This document shows positions 42,983 through 51,857 of a DNA stretch of 64,000 nucleotides, piece by piece (positions within the stretch are counted from its first letter, which is position 1; every line of letters starts with the position of its first letter). This DNA is from Natronorubrum thiooxidans (GTDB lineage: Archaea > Halobacteriota > Halobacteria > Halobacteriales > Natrialbaceae), in the NCBI RefSeq assembly GCF_900156475.1, contig NZ_FTNR01000010.1, forward strand, positions 86,790 through 150,789. The letters are read 5' to 3'. The notes below the pieces were generated by a model. That model had not been told where the DNA came from, searched no databases, and worked only from the letters and a program-made list of their open reading frames with translations. The translations under genes were made by a program, and so were the position numbers.

Positions 42983-44362
42983 ATGCTCGACCGGACCTAT
43001 CTGCGCGACAACGCCGAAACGGTGCGCGATGCACTCGACAATCGAGGTGCCGACGTTGACCTCGATGAACTCCTCGAGATCGACGACCGCTGGCGGGAGC
43101 TGAAAGCCCGCGGCGACGACCTGCGCCACGAGCGCAACCAGATCACCAAACAGATCGGCAAACTCGTCGCCGCAGGCAAAGACGAGGAACGCGAGGAGGC
43201 GATCGCCCGCTCGAAAGAGCTCAAAGCCGAGATCGACGACGTCGAGAGCGAGGCCGCCGACCTCAAAGCCGACCTCGAGCAGCGACTCCTCGAAGTGCCA
43301 CAGATCCCCCACGAGAGCGTGCCGCTGGGACTCGACGAGCGCCACAACGTCGAGGACCGGCGCTGGGGGTTCGACGACTTGCGTGAGCTGCCCGCAGAGG
43401 TCACACCCCACTACGACCTCGGCGAGGAACTGGACATAATCGACGAGGAGCGCGCCGCGAAGACGACCGGCTCGGGCTATTACTTCCTCAAAGGAGCGGG
43501 CGCACAGCTGGAACACGCGCTGATCCAGTTCATGATGGACCTTCACCGCGAGCAGGGGTACGTCGACCTCTTCCCACCGATTCCCGTCAAGAGCGAGGCG
43601 ATGCGCGGGACCGGACAGTTGCCGAAGTTCGCCGACGACGCCTACCGACTGGGCGGCACAAACGAAGCTGAGTACGACGACGACGACCTCTGGCTCTGTC
43701 CAACCGCGGAGGTGCCGGTCACCAACATGTACGCCGACGAGATCCTCCTGAAAGACGACCTCCCGCTCAAACACCAGGCGTACACGCCGAACTTCCGGCG
43801 TGAGGCCGGCGAGCACGGCACCGAGACGCGCGGCATCGTCCGCGTCCACCAGTTCAACAAGGTCGAACTCGTCAACTTCGTCGAACCCGAGGACAGCTAC
43901 GACCGCCTCGAGAACCTGCTCTCGGAAGCCGAAGCCGTCCTCAGAGAGCTCGGCCTTCCCTACCGCATTCTCGAACTCTGTACCGGCGATCTGACCTTCG
44001 CGAGCGCAAAAACCTACGACATCGAGGTCTGGGCCCCCGGTGACGATCTCGAGGACGGCCCCGAGGAAGGCGGCCGCTGGCTCGAGGTCTCGAGCGCGTC
44101 GAACTTCGAGGACTTCCAGGCCCGCCGTGCCGGCCTGCGCTACCGACCCGAGCGCCACGAATCGGCCGAGTACCTCCACACCCTGAACGCCTCCGGGCTC
44201 GCGCTCCCGCGCGTGATGGTGGCGATCCTCGAGTACTACCAGAACGACGACGGCACGGTGACGATTCCCGAAGCCCTGCGGCCGTACATGGGCGGGAAAG
44301 AAGTCATCGAGGGCCACGAGAAAGTCGGCGAGGCGGCGCTGGGTGCCGGCGAACGAGAGTAA
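42983..44362 (+). CDS. serS: Seryl-tRNA synthetase
   Basis: A 459-aa class II synthetase. The N-terminal coiled-coil arm (about 1-105, KELKAEIDDVESEAADLKAD) binds tRNA-Ser. The catalytic core has motif 2 (RGIVRVHQFNKVELVNFVEP) and motif 3 (GLALPRVMVAILEYYQNDDG). Length and both motifs are standard for the common (bacterial-type) SerRS rather than the methanogen-type. ATG 42983 matches the standard MLDRTYLRDNAETVRDAL. Confidence 0.97.
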   Translation: MLDRTYLRDNAETVRDALDNRGADVDLDELLEIDDRWRELKARGDDLRHERNQITKQIGKLVAAGKDEEREEAIARSKELKAEIDDVESEAADLKADLEQRLLEVPQIPHESVPLGLDERHNVEDRRWGFDDLRELPAEVTPHYDLGEELDIIDEERAAKTTGSGYYFLKGAGAQLEHALIQFMMDLHREQGYVDLFPPIPVKSEAMRGTGQLPKFADDAYRLGGTNEAEYDDDDLWLCPTAEVPVTNMYADEILLKDDLPLKHQAYTPNFRREAGEHGTETRGIVRVHQFNKVELVNFVEPEDSYDRLENLLSEAEAVLRELGLPYRILELCTGDLTFASAKTYDIEVWAPGDDLEDGPEEGGRWLEVSSASNFEDFQARRAGLRYRPERHESAEYLHTLNASGLALPRVMVAILEYYQNDDGTVTIPEALRPYMGGKEVIEGHEKVGEAALGAGERE

Positions 44363-44607
44363 CTCCCCCATCGACTCACCAGCTAGCGTTGGCTCCGTAC
44401 GAAAGCGGTGTCCTCACAACTCTCTTCAAAATCTACAGCAACTGATCGGATTACCACCGCTCAGTGGGTGGCTGTCGTGTGTGGTCCGGTCACTGTTCTG
44501 ACTATTTGAACAGGATCGCCTCCAGGACGCTGTCGCTCGCGTCTCGACGTCGAAAGAAAACGGCAACAACAGCATACTGACGGGCTCGAGCCCGTCGAAT
44601 CGACTGA
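44363..44607. other. Intergenic stretch of 245 nt, no gene seen
   Basis: Between the convergent serS and EF-2 genes I see no credible frame, RNA gene or clear palindrome. G+C is lower than in the flanking genes. It probably holds only the 3' untranslated regions. Confidence 0.5.
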
Positions 44608-46794
44608 TTAGATGTAGTCGATACTTGGCGGGAGCTCGAGCTTCATTCCCTTGCGCTCGCGGATCTCCATGATCTTATCGCGCTGGAGGGATTTGGACAT
44701 GAACTCGAAGCCGGCGTTCTCAGTGTTCCAGGAGGCACGGCCCTCGGTCGCAGAGCGGATGTCGCTTGCGAACCCGATCATCTCGTCGACGGGTGCGATA
44801 CCCTCGACGACCATGAGGTCACCTTCCTGGTACATGTCGTCGACGCGGCCACGTCGACCCTGAATCTCGCCGGAGGCGGCGCCCATGTGGTCGTTTGGTA
44901 CGTCGATACGGACGTCCTGCATCGGCTCCATCATCTTGATCTGTCCGTCGATCAGCGACTTGTGGACGGCCTCACGCGTGGCCGGGATGACCTGTGCGGG
45001 ACCACGGTGGATGGTGTCCTCGTGGAGTCGTGCGTCGTGCAGACGGACAAGTACACCCTGGACCGGCTCGTTCGCGAGCGGACCGTTGTCGAGGGCTTCC
45101 TCGAGTCCCTCGATGAACAGCTCCATCGTCTCGTTTAGGTGCTGGATACCCTTGGTCTGGTCGAGCAGGATGTTCGTCCCGTGGATGTGCTCGACGACCT
45201 GGGAGTCGTCCTTATCCATGCCGGCGTCCTGGAGCGCTTCACGGCGCTCGAGTTCGGGCATGTCCATCGATGCCTCGCCCATCCGAATCGTCTCGACGAT
45301 CTCCTCGCCGAGTGGCTCGGCGGAGATGTAGAAGCGGTTGTGGCGGTTTGGCGAGATACCCTCGACCTCGTCGCTCGGACGGTCGATAGCCTCGCGGTAG
45401 ACAACGATCGGCTCACCGGTGTTGACCGGGATGCCCTGGTTCTTTTCGATACGCTGGGTGATGACCTCGAGGTGAAGCTCACCCTGCCCGGAGATCAGGT
45501 GCTCACCGGTGTCCTCGTTGATCGTAATCTGGATCGTGGGGTCTTCTTTCGAGACCTGGCGCAGCGTTTCGATGAGCTTTGGCAGGTCGTCCATCGTCTG
45601 GGCCTCCACGCTCTTCGTGATGACCGGCTCCGAGATGTGTTCGATCGACTCGAACGGCGTCATCTCGACACTCGAGACGGTCGAACCGGCGATGGCGTCG
45701 CGCAGGCCGGTGACGGCTGCGATGTTCCCGGCCGGAACGTGATCGACTTCCTCGCGCTCGCCACCCATGTAGATCCCGACGGACTGGACGCGGTTTTTGC
45801 CCGCGGTGCCCGAAACGTACAGCTCCTGGCCCTTCTCGAGGGAGCCCGAGAAGACACGACCGGAGGCGACTTCGCCCGCGTGGGGGTCCATCGCGATGTC
45901 GGTGACCATGAAGACGACTTCGCCGTCTTCGTCGACGAGACGCATCTCCTCGGCGAGGTCGGACTCGGCGTCACCACGCCAGATGCGTGGCACACGACGA
46001 GGCTGTGCGTCGACAGGGTTCGGGAAGTGCTCACAGACCATGTCGAGGACGACGTCCGACAGGGGCGTCCGCTCGTGGAGTTCCTGGCGGTTGTCCGACT
46101 GCTCGAGTTCCATGATCTCACCGAAGTCCATGCCGGTGCGCTGCATCGACGGCATCGAAACACCCCACTTGTAGAGGGCAGATCCGAAGCCAACGGTTCC
46201 GTCTTCGACGGAGACCGTCCAGTCGTCGATGTCGTCCATCTCCTCGGTCATGCCACGGATCAGTTCGTTGACGTCGTGGATGACCGCAAGCAGTCGCTCC
46301 TGCATCTCTTGGGGCCCTTCCTGGAGCTCCGAGATCAGGCGGTCGACTTTGTTGATGAACAGCGTCGGCTTGACACCTTCGCGCAGTGCCTGTCGCAGCA
46401 CCGTCTCGGTCTGGGGCATGGCCCCTTCGACGGCGTCGACGACGACGAGTGCGCCGTCCACAGCACGCATCGCACGCGTGACGTCGCCACCGAAGTCGAC
46501 GTGGCCCGGCGTGTCGATGAGGTTGATGAGGTGGTTGGTTCCCTCGTACTCGTGGGTCATCGACACGTTTGCCGCGTCGATGGTGATCCCACGTTCCTGC
46601 TCGTCTTCTTCCGTGTCCATCGCAAGCTGTTCACCGGCAGTATCATCCGAGATCATGCCAGCACCAGCGAGGAGGTTGTCAGAAAGGGTTGTTTTACCGT
46701 GGTCGACGTGAGCGGCGATGGCGATGTTCCGGATGTTCTCCGGTTCGCCCATCAGCCGTTCACACTCTTGGACGATCTTCTTGCGTCGGCCCAT
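44608..46794 (-). CDS. fusA: Translation elongation factor 2 (EF-2)
   Basis: A 728-aa archaeal EF-2 GTPase that drives ribosomal translocation. G1 is [17 protein letters not shown]3 [15 protein letters not shown]4 [11 protein letters not shown]. The C-terminal domain IV contains the diphthamide site [19 protein letters not shown] (the His in TIHRG). The chosen ATG at 46794 gives [15 protein letters not shown]; the 60-codon upstream extension has no family similarity. In related haloarchaea EF-2 lies close to rps7, from which it is separated here by the CHAT island. Confidence 0.97.
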   Translation of the reverse strand: MGRRKKIVQECERLMGEPENIRNIAIAAHVDHGKTTLSDNLLAGAGMISDDTAGEQLAMDTEEDEQERGITIDAANVSMTHEYEGTNHLINLIDTPGHVDFGGDVTRAMRAVDGALVVVDAVEGAMPQTETVLRQALREGVKPTLFINKVDRLISELQEGPQEMQERLLAVIHDVNELIRGMTEEMDDIDDWTVSVEDGTVGFGSALYKWGVSMPSMQRTGMDFGEIMELEQSDNRQELHERTPLSDVVLDMVCEHFPNPVDAQPRRVPRIWRGDAESDLAEEMRLVDEDGEVVFMVTDIAMDPHAGEVASGRVFSGSLEKGQELYVSGTAGKNRVQSVGIYMGGEREEVDHVPAGNIAAVTGLRDAIAGSTVSSVEMTPFESIEHISEPVITKSVEAQTMDDLPKLIETLRQVSKEDPTIQITINEDTGEHLISGQGELHLEVITQRIEKNQGIPVNTGEPIVVYREAIDRPSDEVEGISPNRHNRFYISAEPLGEEIVETIRMGEASMDMPELERREALQDAGMDKDDSQVVEHIHGTNILLDQTKGIQHLNETMELFIEGLEEALDNGPLANEPVQGVLVRLHDARLHEDTIHRGPAQVIPATREAVHKSLIDGQIKMMEPMQDVRIDVPNDHMGAASGEIQGRRGRVDDMYQEGDLMVVEGIAPVDEMIGFASDIRSATEGRASWNTENAGFEFMSKSLQRDKIMEIRERKGMKLELPPSIDYI

Positions 46795-46998
46795 ATACTC
46801 CCTGTTACCGGTAGCGGGGTCAAAAGGGTAGTGTTTCGTCCTCGAGCGAATCCGTCGAATTTCCCGGTTTTCACGCCGGAATTTCCAACTTGCGTGAGTG
46901 AATGCCTCGCAATAGACCTCGGTGAACGACGACGCGAGTCGTGGCCACCGAACGCGGGCGTAACAGCCATACACTCACAGGACTTGGTATTGATACGC

Positions 46999-47754
46999 AT
47001 GGATCTCCGAATACAGGGCCCCGGCCCCACGTCTCCGTTTCTCAGCGCACGAGATCTCTTCGAAACCGAACACGACCTGTCGCTGCCCGTCTACGTCCAG
47101 CTTCGGGACGACCCGGACGAACGGACCTGGGCCGGCCACCACGACGACCGCCACGTCCTCAACATCTCCCAGCAGGCCGCCTCGAGCGCGATGGCTCGCG
47201 AGCTCGCCCTCCACGAGTTCGCCCATATGGCCAGACACGAGCAAGAACACCCCTCACACATCCAGTCGACGGAAGAAGTCCTCTATCTCGCGCTGGCCGG
47301 CAAGCGCGTCGAACGGCGTAAGCTCTCACACTGCTACCAGATCGCCAATCACATGAAAGACATCTACGCCGACGACATCACGCTCGCCGTCGGCCCCGGT
47401 CAGAAACTCCTCTCCTTTCTCGAGTCCAGCCTCGCGATGGCGCTTGCCGACCGCCCAAATACACCCTCCCGATCAGGCCTCGAGCGTCTCTCCGCGAGTG
47501 CTGATCCCGAGATTACGGCGGTCAACGCAGCGTTCGCGCTGGCGCTGGCCGAACGCCACGATCTCGTCGAGGAGGATCATCGGCTCTACGACCTCGCACA
47601 CGCGGCCGCGATGGACGCTCCCGACGTCGATTTCGAGGGATTCAAACGACGGTTCCGAGAACTCGCTTGTGACCCCGACTCGAGTACCTATCGACAGATC
47701 CTGGTCGATGCGACCCGCGCGTACGTCGGTGGCGAGGGTCCTGCGGCAGACTGA
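46999..47754 (+). CDS. DUF5781 family protein, possible zinc metalloprotease fold
   Basis: A 251-aa protein. ARELALHEFAHMARHEQEHP contains an HEFAH motif (HExxH-like: H-E-F-A-H at about residues 73-77), suggesting a metallopeptidase-like fold, though activity is unproven. The protein is otherwise soluble. ATG 46999 is taken because the long open frame upstream runs antisense through EF-2. It diverges from EF-2 with about 200 nt between. Confidence 0.8.
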   Translation: MDLRIQGPGPTSPFLSARDLFETEHDLSLPVYVQLRDDPDERTWAGHHDDRHVLNISQQAASSAMARELALHEFAHMARHEQEHPSHIQSTEEVLYLALAGKRVERRKLSHCYQIANHMKDIYADDITLAVGPGQKLLSFLESSLAMALADRPNTPSRSGLERLSASADPEITAVNAAFALALAERHDLVEEDHRLYDLAHAAAMDAPDVDFEGFKRRFRELACDPDSSTYRQILVDATRAYVGGEGPAAD

Positions 47755-47840
47755 CGATCAGCGAACTCCGTCTGAACACCTCGCTCCCGTTCGGCCCGAA
47801 CATTTAATGTTTGACCCCTCTGTGTCAATAACATATAGTA

Positions 47841-48566
47841 ATGCTTTCGCGAAAGGATCTGGGGGGCGAGTCGGACGAGGAGCGGTTCACCGAGGCACTC
47901 TCCCGACTGAAACAACAGGGAGCCAGCGTCCTCATCACCGGGTCTGTTCGGGCCGCTCAGCGTCGGGACATCTCCCGTCGACTGCTGGGACAGACAACCG
48001 CCCAGTCACGACGGCGTGTGCTGGTCTCGACGACCGGCAACGGCCACGACGTTTCCGATCTCCTCGGATCTGATTCCGGTCCCTCGGAGACACTGACACA
48101 CGTTCGCTACGCGACGCAGGCTCGCAGTGTTGCCACGAGCGATGCCGACTCGAGCGCGATGGAGCCCATCACACCGTCGATCGACGAGTCGCCGATCACG
48201 ACGACCACGCTCTCCGACCTCGGGATCGCTATCTCGCGTGCGATCGAGGAGTTCGAAGTGCAGGCAAACGGGCTTGCACCCGCAGAGCTCCGTATCGGTG
48301 TCGATTCGTTGGTCCCGTTACTCGAGGAGTACGGCACTGAACGCGTCTTCAAATTTCTCCACCTGACCAACGGTCGGGTCCACGATACTGGGGGGATGAT
48401 CCACTACCATCTCCCCATGGACCGCGACTCGGACGTTGCCTCGATACTGGCACCACTGTTCGATATCGTCATCGAACTTCGAGAGCAAAACGATGTCTGT
48501 CAGGAACGGTGGTCGATCAACGACGGCGAACTCCGATCCGGGTGGGTTTCCGTCGACCGATTATAA
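47841..48566 (+). CDS. DUF7504-like protein (degenerate RecA-type)
   Basis: A 241-aa protein. RLKQQGASVLITGSVRAAQ and LLGQTTAQSRRRVLVSTTGN recall the degenerate nucleotide-binding N-terminus of haloarchaeal DUF7504 proteins, without a Walker A lysine. The C-terminal half has FKFLHLTNGRVHDTGGMIHY and DIVIELREQNDVCQERWSIN, the usual DUF7504 end. TATA-like ACATTTAATG lies about 35-40 nt upstream. It is the first gene of the island, 80 nt before CHAT protein 1, and may act as its partner. Function unknown. Confidence 0.7.
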   Translation: MLSRKDLGGESDEERFTEALSRLKQQGASVLITGSVRAAQRRDISRRLLGQTTAQSRRRVLVSTTGNGHDVSDLLGSDSGPSETLTHVRYATQARSVATSDADSSAMEPITPSIDESPITTTTLSDLGIAISRAIEEFEVQANGLAPAELRIGVDSLVPLLEEYGTERVFKFLHLTNGRVHDTGGMIHYHLPMDRDSDVASILAPLFDIVIELREQNDVCQERWSINDGELRSGWVSVDRL

Positions 48567-48646
48567 CGTCGCGTAGCTGCTCGAGTTACGACTGGCCCGT
48601 TCCCTGACGACCGCCTGCAACTGTCCCCAACCCTCCCCCCGACCCC

Positions 48647-50725
48647 ATGAAACCAACGTTCGAGCCGACTCAGAACGGTCTAGAAATCGTCGACCCGATC
48701 GAGCGCCACCGGTATCACCTCACAACGTATGGGCCGGTCTCGCTCGAGCCAGCCGAAACAGATCGAATTCCGTATCCAGTGGATGCTGCCGTCGACCTCT
48801 CGGCAGAGATGCTTACGCTACCGACGAGCAACACCATCTACGTCCGCGAACACGACGGCTCGATGGTCGAAGAAGTACGCCCCAGCGAGCAGGCGTCATT
48901 TCCACGGGAGCAGTACGTACTCGACTTATCCGGCCCGCTCAAGGTGTATGCTCGCCTCGAAAGCTCGGTGCAAATCTACTCCGACGCTGACCGGACCTAC
49001 GTCTCCCTCGATGGATCGACGGCCGTGCAACTCGGGGCCAGATCCTACCATCGGCGTCCAGCAGGGACGATCACGACGACAGCGGACCCGACCGACATGA
49101 TGCAGGCGATCTCGGCGTTCGGGTCGGCGCTGAAGACCACGACTCCCGAACGGTCGTATCCGACACTTCGTGGCCACCCTCCCCAACTCGAGCTCGGTGA
49201 TGCGTTGACGATTCCGTCGCGGTTCAATGCCCCAGCAACCGGGATTCGGATCGAAATCCCACAAACACTCCGCCACGTGTTCGTCGTCGCACCGCTTGCA
49301 TACTATCTCGGTGCCGACGTCGTGCCCGGTTCGACGCCACGACTCGTTACTGAGACCGGCTTTACGTATCCGCTCGGCGAAAAGCCGTGTTTCGAGGACA
49401 CCGTCGAGCGAGTGCTCAAACACATCTTCTTTCTCGATTGTATCGTCCGCACCGAAGGGACGACACCCCTGCCCTTACACGAGCGAGAAGCGATCGAACC
49501 GGCCCTCGAGTTCGATCTCGGGCGCGTGTACGAACTCTCCCTCCCCGACCAACTCGAGACGTATCTCCGCGACGTTCCGTTTCAAACCGTCAACCAGCAT
49601 TTTCCAGACTGGAGTCTCGAAACGCGAGTACAACCGGATCCGAACGGCGTCGAGTTTCTCCCCTTCGTCGCCAACAGCCTCTCGAGCATCCGCATACAGG
49701 ACACGGAGACCCAGTCTGCGGTGTCGACACGAGAACAGACACAGGCAATCGAGGAGTTTGTCCGAGGGGATTTCGTCCGAAATGCTAGTTCCGTCCGTGG
49801 CATGGAGACGACATCGAATCCGAACGAGCGGGCGTCGATACCAACGATAGAACAGTGCTGGGAGAGTAGTGAGTCAGCACAAATCACGAGTAAAACGCCG
49901 CTGTCAGCGTTTCACAATAACATCGGCCGCCAGCCCAGAGCAGACCCGATCGAAATCGAGGTCGTCTGTAATGACTCGGAGATGTGGGATGAACTCGAGG
50001 CGATAGACGGCGTCTATGGAACTCGCGAGGAACTCCCGTTCGACGTGTCGGTCCATTACGAACTGTCGACGGACGAACTCGAGGACGTGTTAGCGTCCGA
50101 AACCGACTTTCTCCACTTTATCGGACATATCGATGACGACGGACTGCAGTGTTCGGATGGAACGGTAGATGCATCGCTGCTCGAGACGTCCGGTGCGAAG
50201 GCGTTTCTACTCAACGGCTGTCAATCACACGATCAGGGTCTCCACCTCATCGAAGCCGGTAGCATTGGCGGGATCGTGACACTCGACGATGTCGTCAATA
50301 GCGGAGCAGTACGTGTTGGTGGCACGGTCGCACGGTTGTTGAATCGAGGGTATCCACTGTATGCAGCGGTGGAACTCGCTCGAAAGAAAAGCGTGGTCGG
50401 GCAACAGTATCACATCGTCGGGGACGGGATGATAACAATTGCACAGTCAAAAATGGGATCGCCAAACGTGTGTTCGGTCACAACCGATGAAGATCACATC
50501 TGGGTCAATATGTATGCGTATACTTCTGTTAATGCGGGGAAGGGTGGTGTATACACACCGGGGATAGACAGTATTGAAACATATTACGTAATACCCGGTA
50601 AAACCGAACGTATTCCGGTGACAAAGTCACAACTCCGAGAACTATTCAGCTTGGATAAAGTTTCGGTGCTTATTAATGGCGAAATCCGATGGAGCGACGA
50701 TATCGATGTTGAAAAGTTAGCGTGA
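48647..50725 (+). CDS. CHAT-domain (caspase-like) protein 1
   Basis: A 692-aa protein. Residues 1-340 form a large conserved module of unknown function (DPIERHRYHLTT, MMQAISAFGSALKTTTPERS, FVVAPLAYYLGADVVPGSTP). A variable polar linker covers about 350-430. The C-terminal CHAT domain (about 440-610) has the catalytic His in LHFIGHIDDDGLQCSDG (His494) and Cys in AFLLNGCQSHDQGLHL (Cys525), then AGSIGGIVTLDDV. No signal peptide. It is about 60% alike to the gene at 51858-53930 by eye. CHAT proteins are peptidases of clan CD; substrate unknown. Confidence 0.8.
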   Translation: MKPTFEPTQNGLEIVDPIERHRYHLTTYGPVSLEPAETDRIPYPVDAAVDLSAEMLTLPTSNTIYVREHDGSMVEEVRPSEQASFPREQYVLDLSGPLKVYARLESSVQIYSDADRTYVSLDGSTAVQLGARSYHRRPAGTITTTADPTDMMQAISAFGSALKTTTPERSYPTLRGHPPQLELGDALTIPSRFNAPATGIRIEIPQTLRHVFVVAPLAYYLGADVVPGSTPRLVTETGFTYPLGEKPCFEDTVERVLKHIFFLDCIVRTEGTTPLPLHEREAIEPALEFDLGRVYELSLPDQLETYLRDVPFQTVNQHFPDWSLETRVQPDPNGVEFLPFVANSLSSIRIQDTETQSAVSTREQTQAIEEFVRGDFVRNASSVRGMETTSNPNERASIPTIEQCWESSESAQITSKTPLSAFHNNIGRQPRADPIEIEVVCNDSEMWDELEAIDGVYGTREELPFDVSVHYELSTDELEDVLASETDFLHFIGHIDDDGLQCSDGTVDASLLETSGAKAFLLNGCQSHDQGLHLIEAGSIGGIVTLDDVVNSGAVRVGGTVARLLNRGYPLYAAVELARKKSVVGQQYHIVGDGMITIAQSKMGSPNVCSVTTDEDHIWVNMYAYTSVNAGKGGVYTPGIDSIETYYVIPGKTERIPVTKSQLRELFSLDKVSVLINGEIRWSDDIDVEKLA

Positions 50726-50726
50726 A

Positions 50727-50852
50727 TTACGGCCCAGCGAAATTGTAATTAGTTGCCGCAGCAGTTCCTGCTTGTGACAGCACCAGCAGGATCGTAAACA
50801 GTGCGCCGATCATTCGTGGGTGGTTCTTCAGGTAGTCGGTTAGTTCGTCCAT
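50727..50852 (-). CDS. DUF7503-like membrane micropeptide, 41 aa
   Basis: A 41-aa product: MDELTDYLKNHPRMIGALFT followed by ILLVLSQAGTAAATNYNFAGP. One helix covers about residues 14-32. The HPRMIGALFT-LLLSQAGTAAA pattern matches small haloarchaeal proteins I know as DUF7503. It is tail-to-tail with CHAT protein 1 (stops 1 nt apart). Its upstream region is strikingly AT-rich with several TATA-like boxes. Function unknown; it might be a membrane effector or anchor. Confidence 0.75.
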   Translation of the reverse strand: MDELTDYLKNHPRMIGALFTILLVLSQAGTAAATNYNFAGP

Positions 50853-51102
50853 GGTCCATCTTAGACATACTGCCGCGATAATATAAATTTATTTTAATAT
50901 AACATATAAATAGATAGTAGGCTTATGGTACAAAGAAACCGTTCGAAAGGGTAAGGAGACGTCTCCCCTCCACGAACGGACGAATAAAGGGTGTATCGTA
51001 GCCACTGGCCGTCAGGAAACGTCACATATTGAACGACGGTCCTGTGTTGGGTCTGCTACACGTTCAGCTGTTACGATAGCGGAACACTACTCGAGTTCTT
51101 TC
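50853..51102. other. AT-rich intergenic region, promoter of the 41-aa gene
   Basis: Positions 50878-50925 are almost pure A/T, unlike any other stretch in the window, with several TATA-like boxes for leftward transcription. No frame is visible. The right half (50940-51100) is of mixed composition and lies beyond the 3' end of the HalX gene. Confidence 0.6.
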
Positions 51103-51672
51103 TTACCTATCGAGCAACTGCCGTAGTGTCTGATCGAACCCATCACTCGAGAGTTCGTCGCGAATTGCGGCTGCTTGTTTTCGAGACTCATAGAGGTTGC
51201 AGACAATGGATTGGTACCGATCAGTAGCATCAACGCCGGACTGCAGTTCGCTCTCGAGCAGTGCTCGCTCGGTCGACAACCTGAAAAACTCGTTCATCGC
51301 CTCCTCGTAGGCTTGTTGCAGAAGGAGCCGTTCGATCGTCGAGGACAGCGTCTCCTCTGAGTGCGGTCCGACAAGGAGTTCATTGGCACCACGATCGGCG
51401 GGGTCGTCCGATGGAACGTCTTCGGAGAGGACGAGAATCTGCGTGTCTGGGGCGTTCTGTTCGAACGCATCGAGTACCCCACGAGCATCCGGTGTCTCGA
51501 GACCCCAGTCGAGAAGGAGTAGATCATACTTATTGTCGATCTGCTCGAGAATAGATCGATCAAAATCAGCCCAGTGAACATCAACCGTGACTCGAGACCT
51601 GTCGATATCCAGTTCACCTAGAGAGAGTGTTGGATGGACAACGAACAGGTGGGATGGAGAGTTCAGCAACAC
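51103..51672 (-). CDS. HalX-domain protein with degenerate receiver
   Basis: A 189-aa protein (GTG start at 51672 chosen; in-frame starts further upstream are possible). Residues about 1-110 look like a receiver domain: the phospho-acceptor Asp is in LLLLDWGLETPDA. However, the N-terminal acidic pair is missing (FVVHPTLS), and the switch Lys is Gly in LLVGPHSEE. The HalX helical hairpin follows (LQQAYEEAMNEFFRLSTERA). So it is probably a pseudo-receiver signalling protein. It lies between the two CHAT genes on the opposite strand. Confidence 0.7.
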   Translation of the reverse strand: MLLNSPSHLFVVHPTLSLGELDIDRSRVTVDVHWADFDRSILEQIDNKYDLLLLDWGLETPDARGVLDAFEQNAPDTQILVLSEDVPSDDPADRGANELLVGPHSEETLSSTIERLLLQQAYEEAMNEFFRLSTERALLESELQSGVDATDRYQSIVCNLYESRKQAAAIRDELSSDGFDQTLRQLLDR

Positions 51673-51857
51673 AGCTCGTACTACTATTCCTCTGGCAGGT
51701 ACTATTAAATGTAGCCGGGAGCGGATTAAACGGGACAACTGGGATACATATACGGTAGTGATCGCAGTACGGCCACAACGTATATTTTATCGATACACAA
51801 ATAATGCATAAGAAACGGGCTGACAACCATCAGCCTCTAGATCTACTTTCGCCGCCG

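Noticed and set aside
42977..44371. 464-codon minus-strand frame opposite serS
   Set aside because: Shadow of serS; Val/Leu/Glu-rich antisense composition and no recognisable domain.
45139..46998. Plus-strand open frame of about 620 codons antisense to EF-2, continuous with the DUF5781 gene
   Set aside because: EF-2 on the opposite strand is certain; the frame is open because high GC3 suppresses stops. Only the part after ATG 46999 has protein-like features.
51045..51062. GGGTCTGCTA resembling the start of the GGTCTGCT element
   Set aside because: Only about 9 nt match, no central block or right end, and it does not follow a stop codon on its strand.
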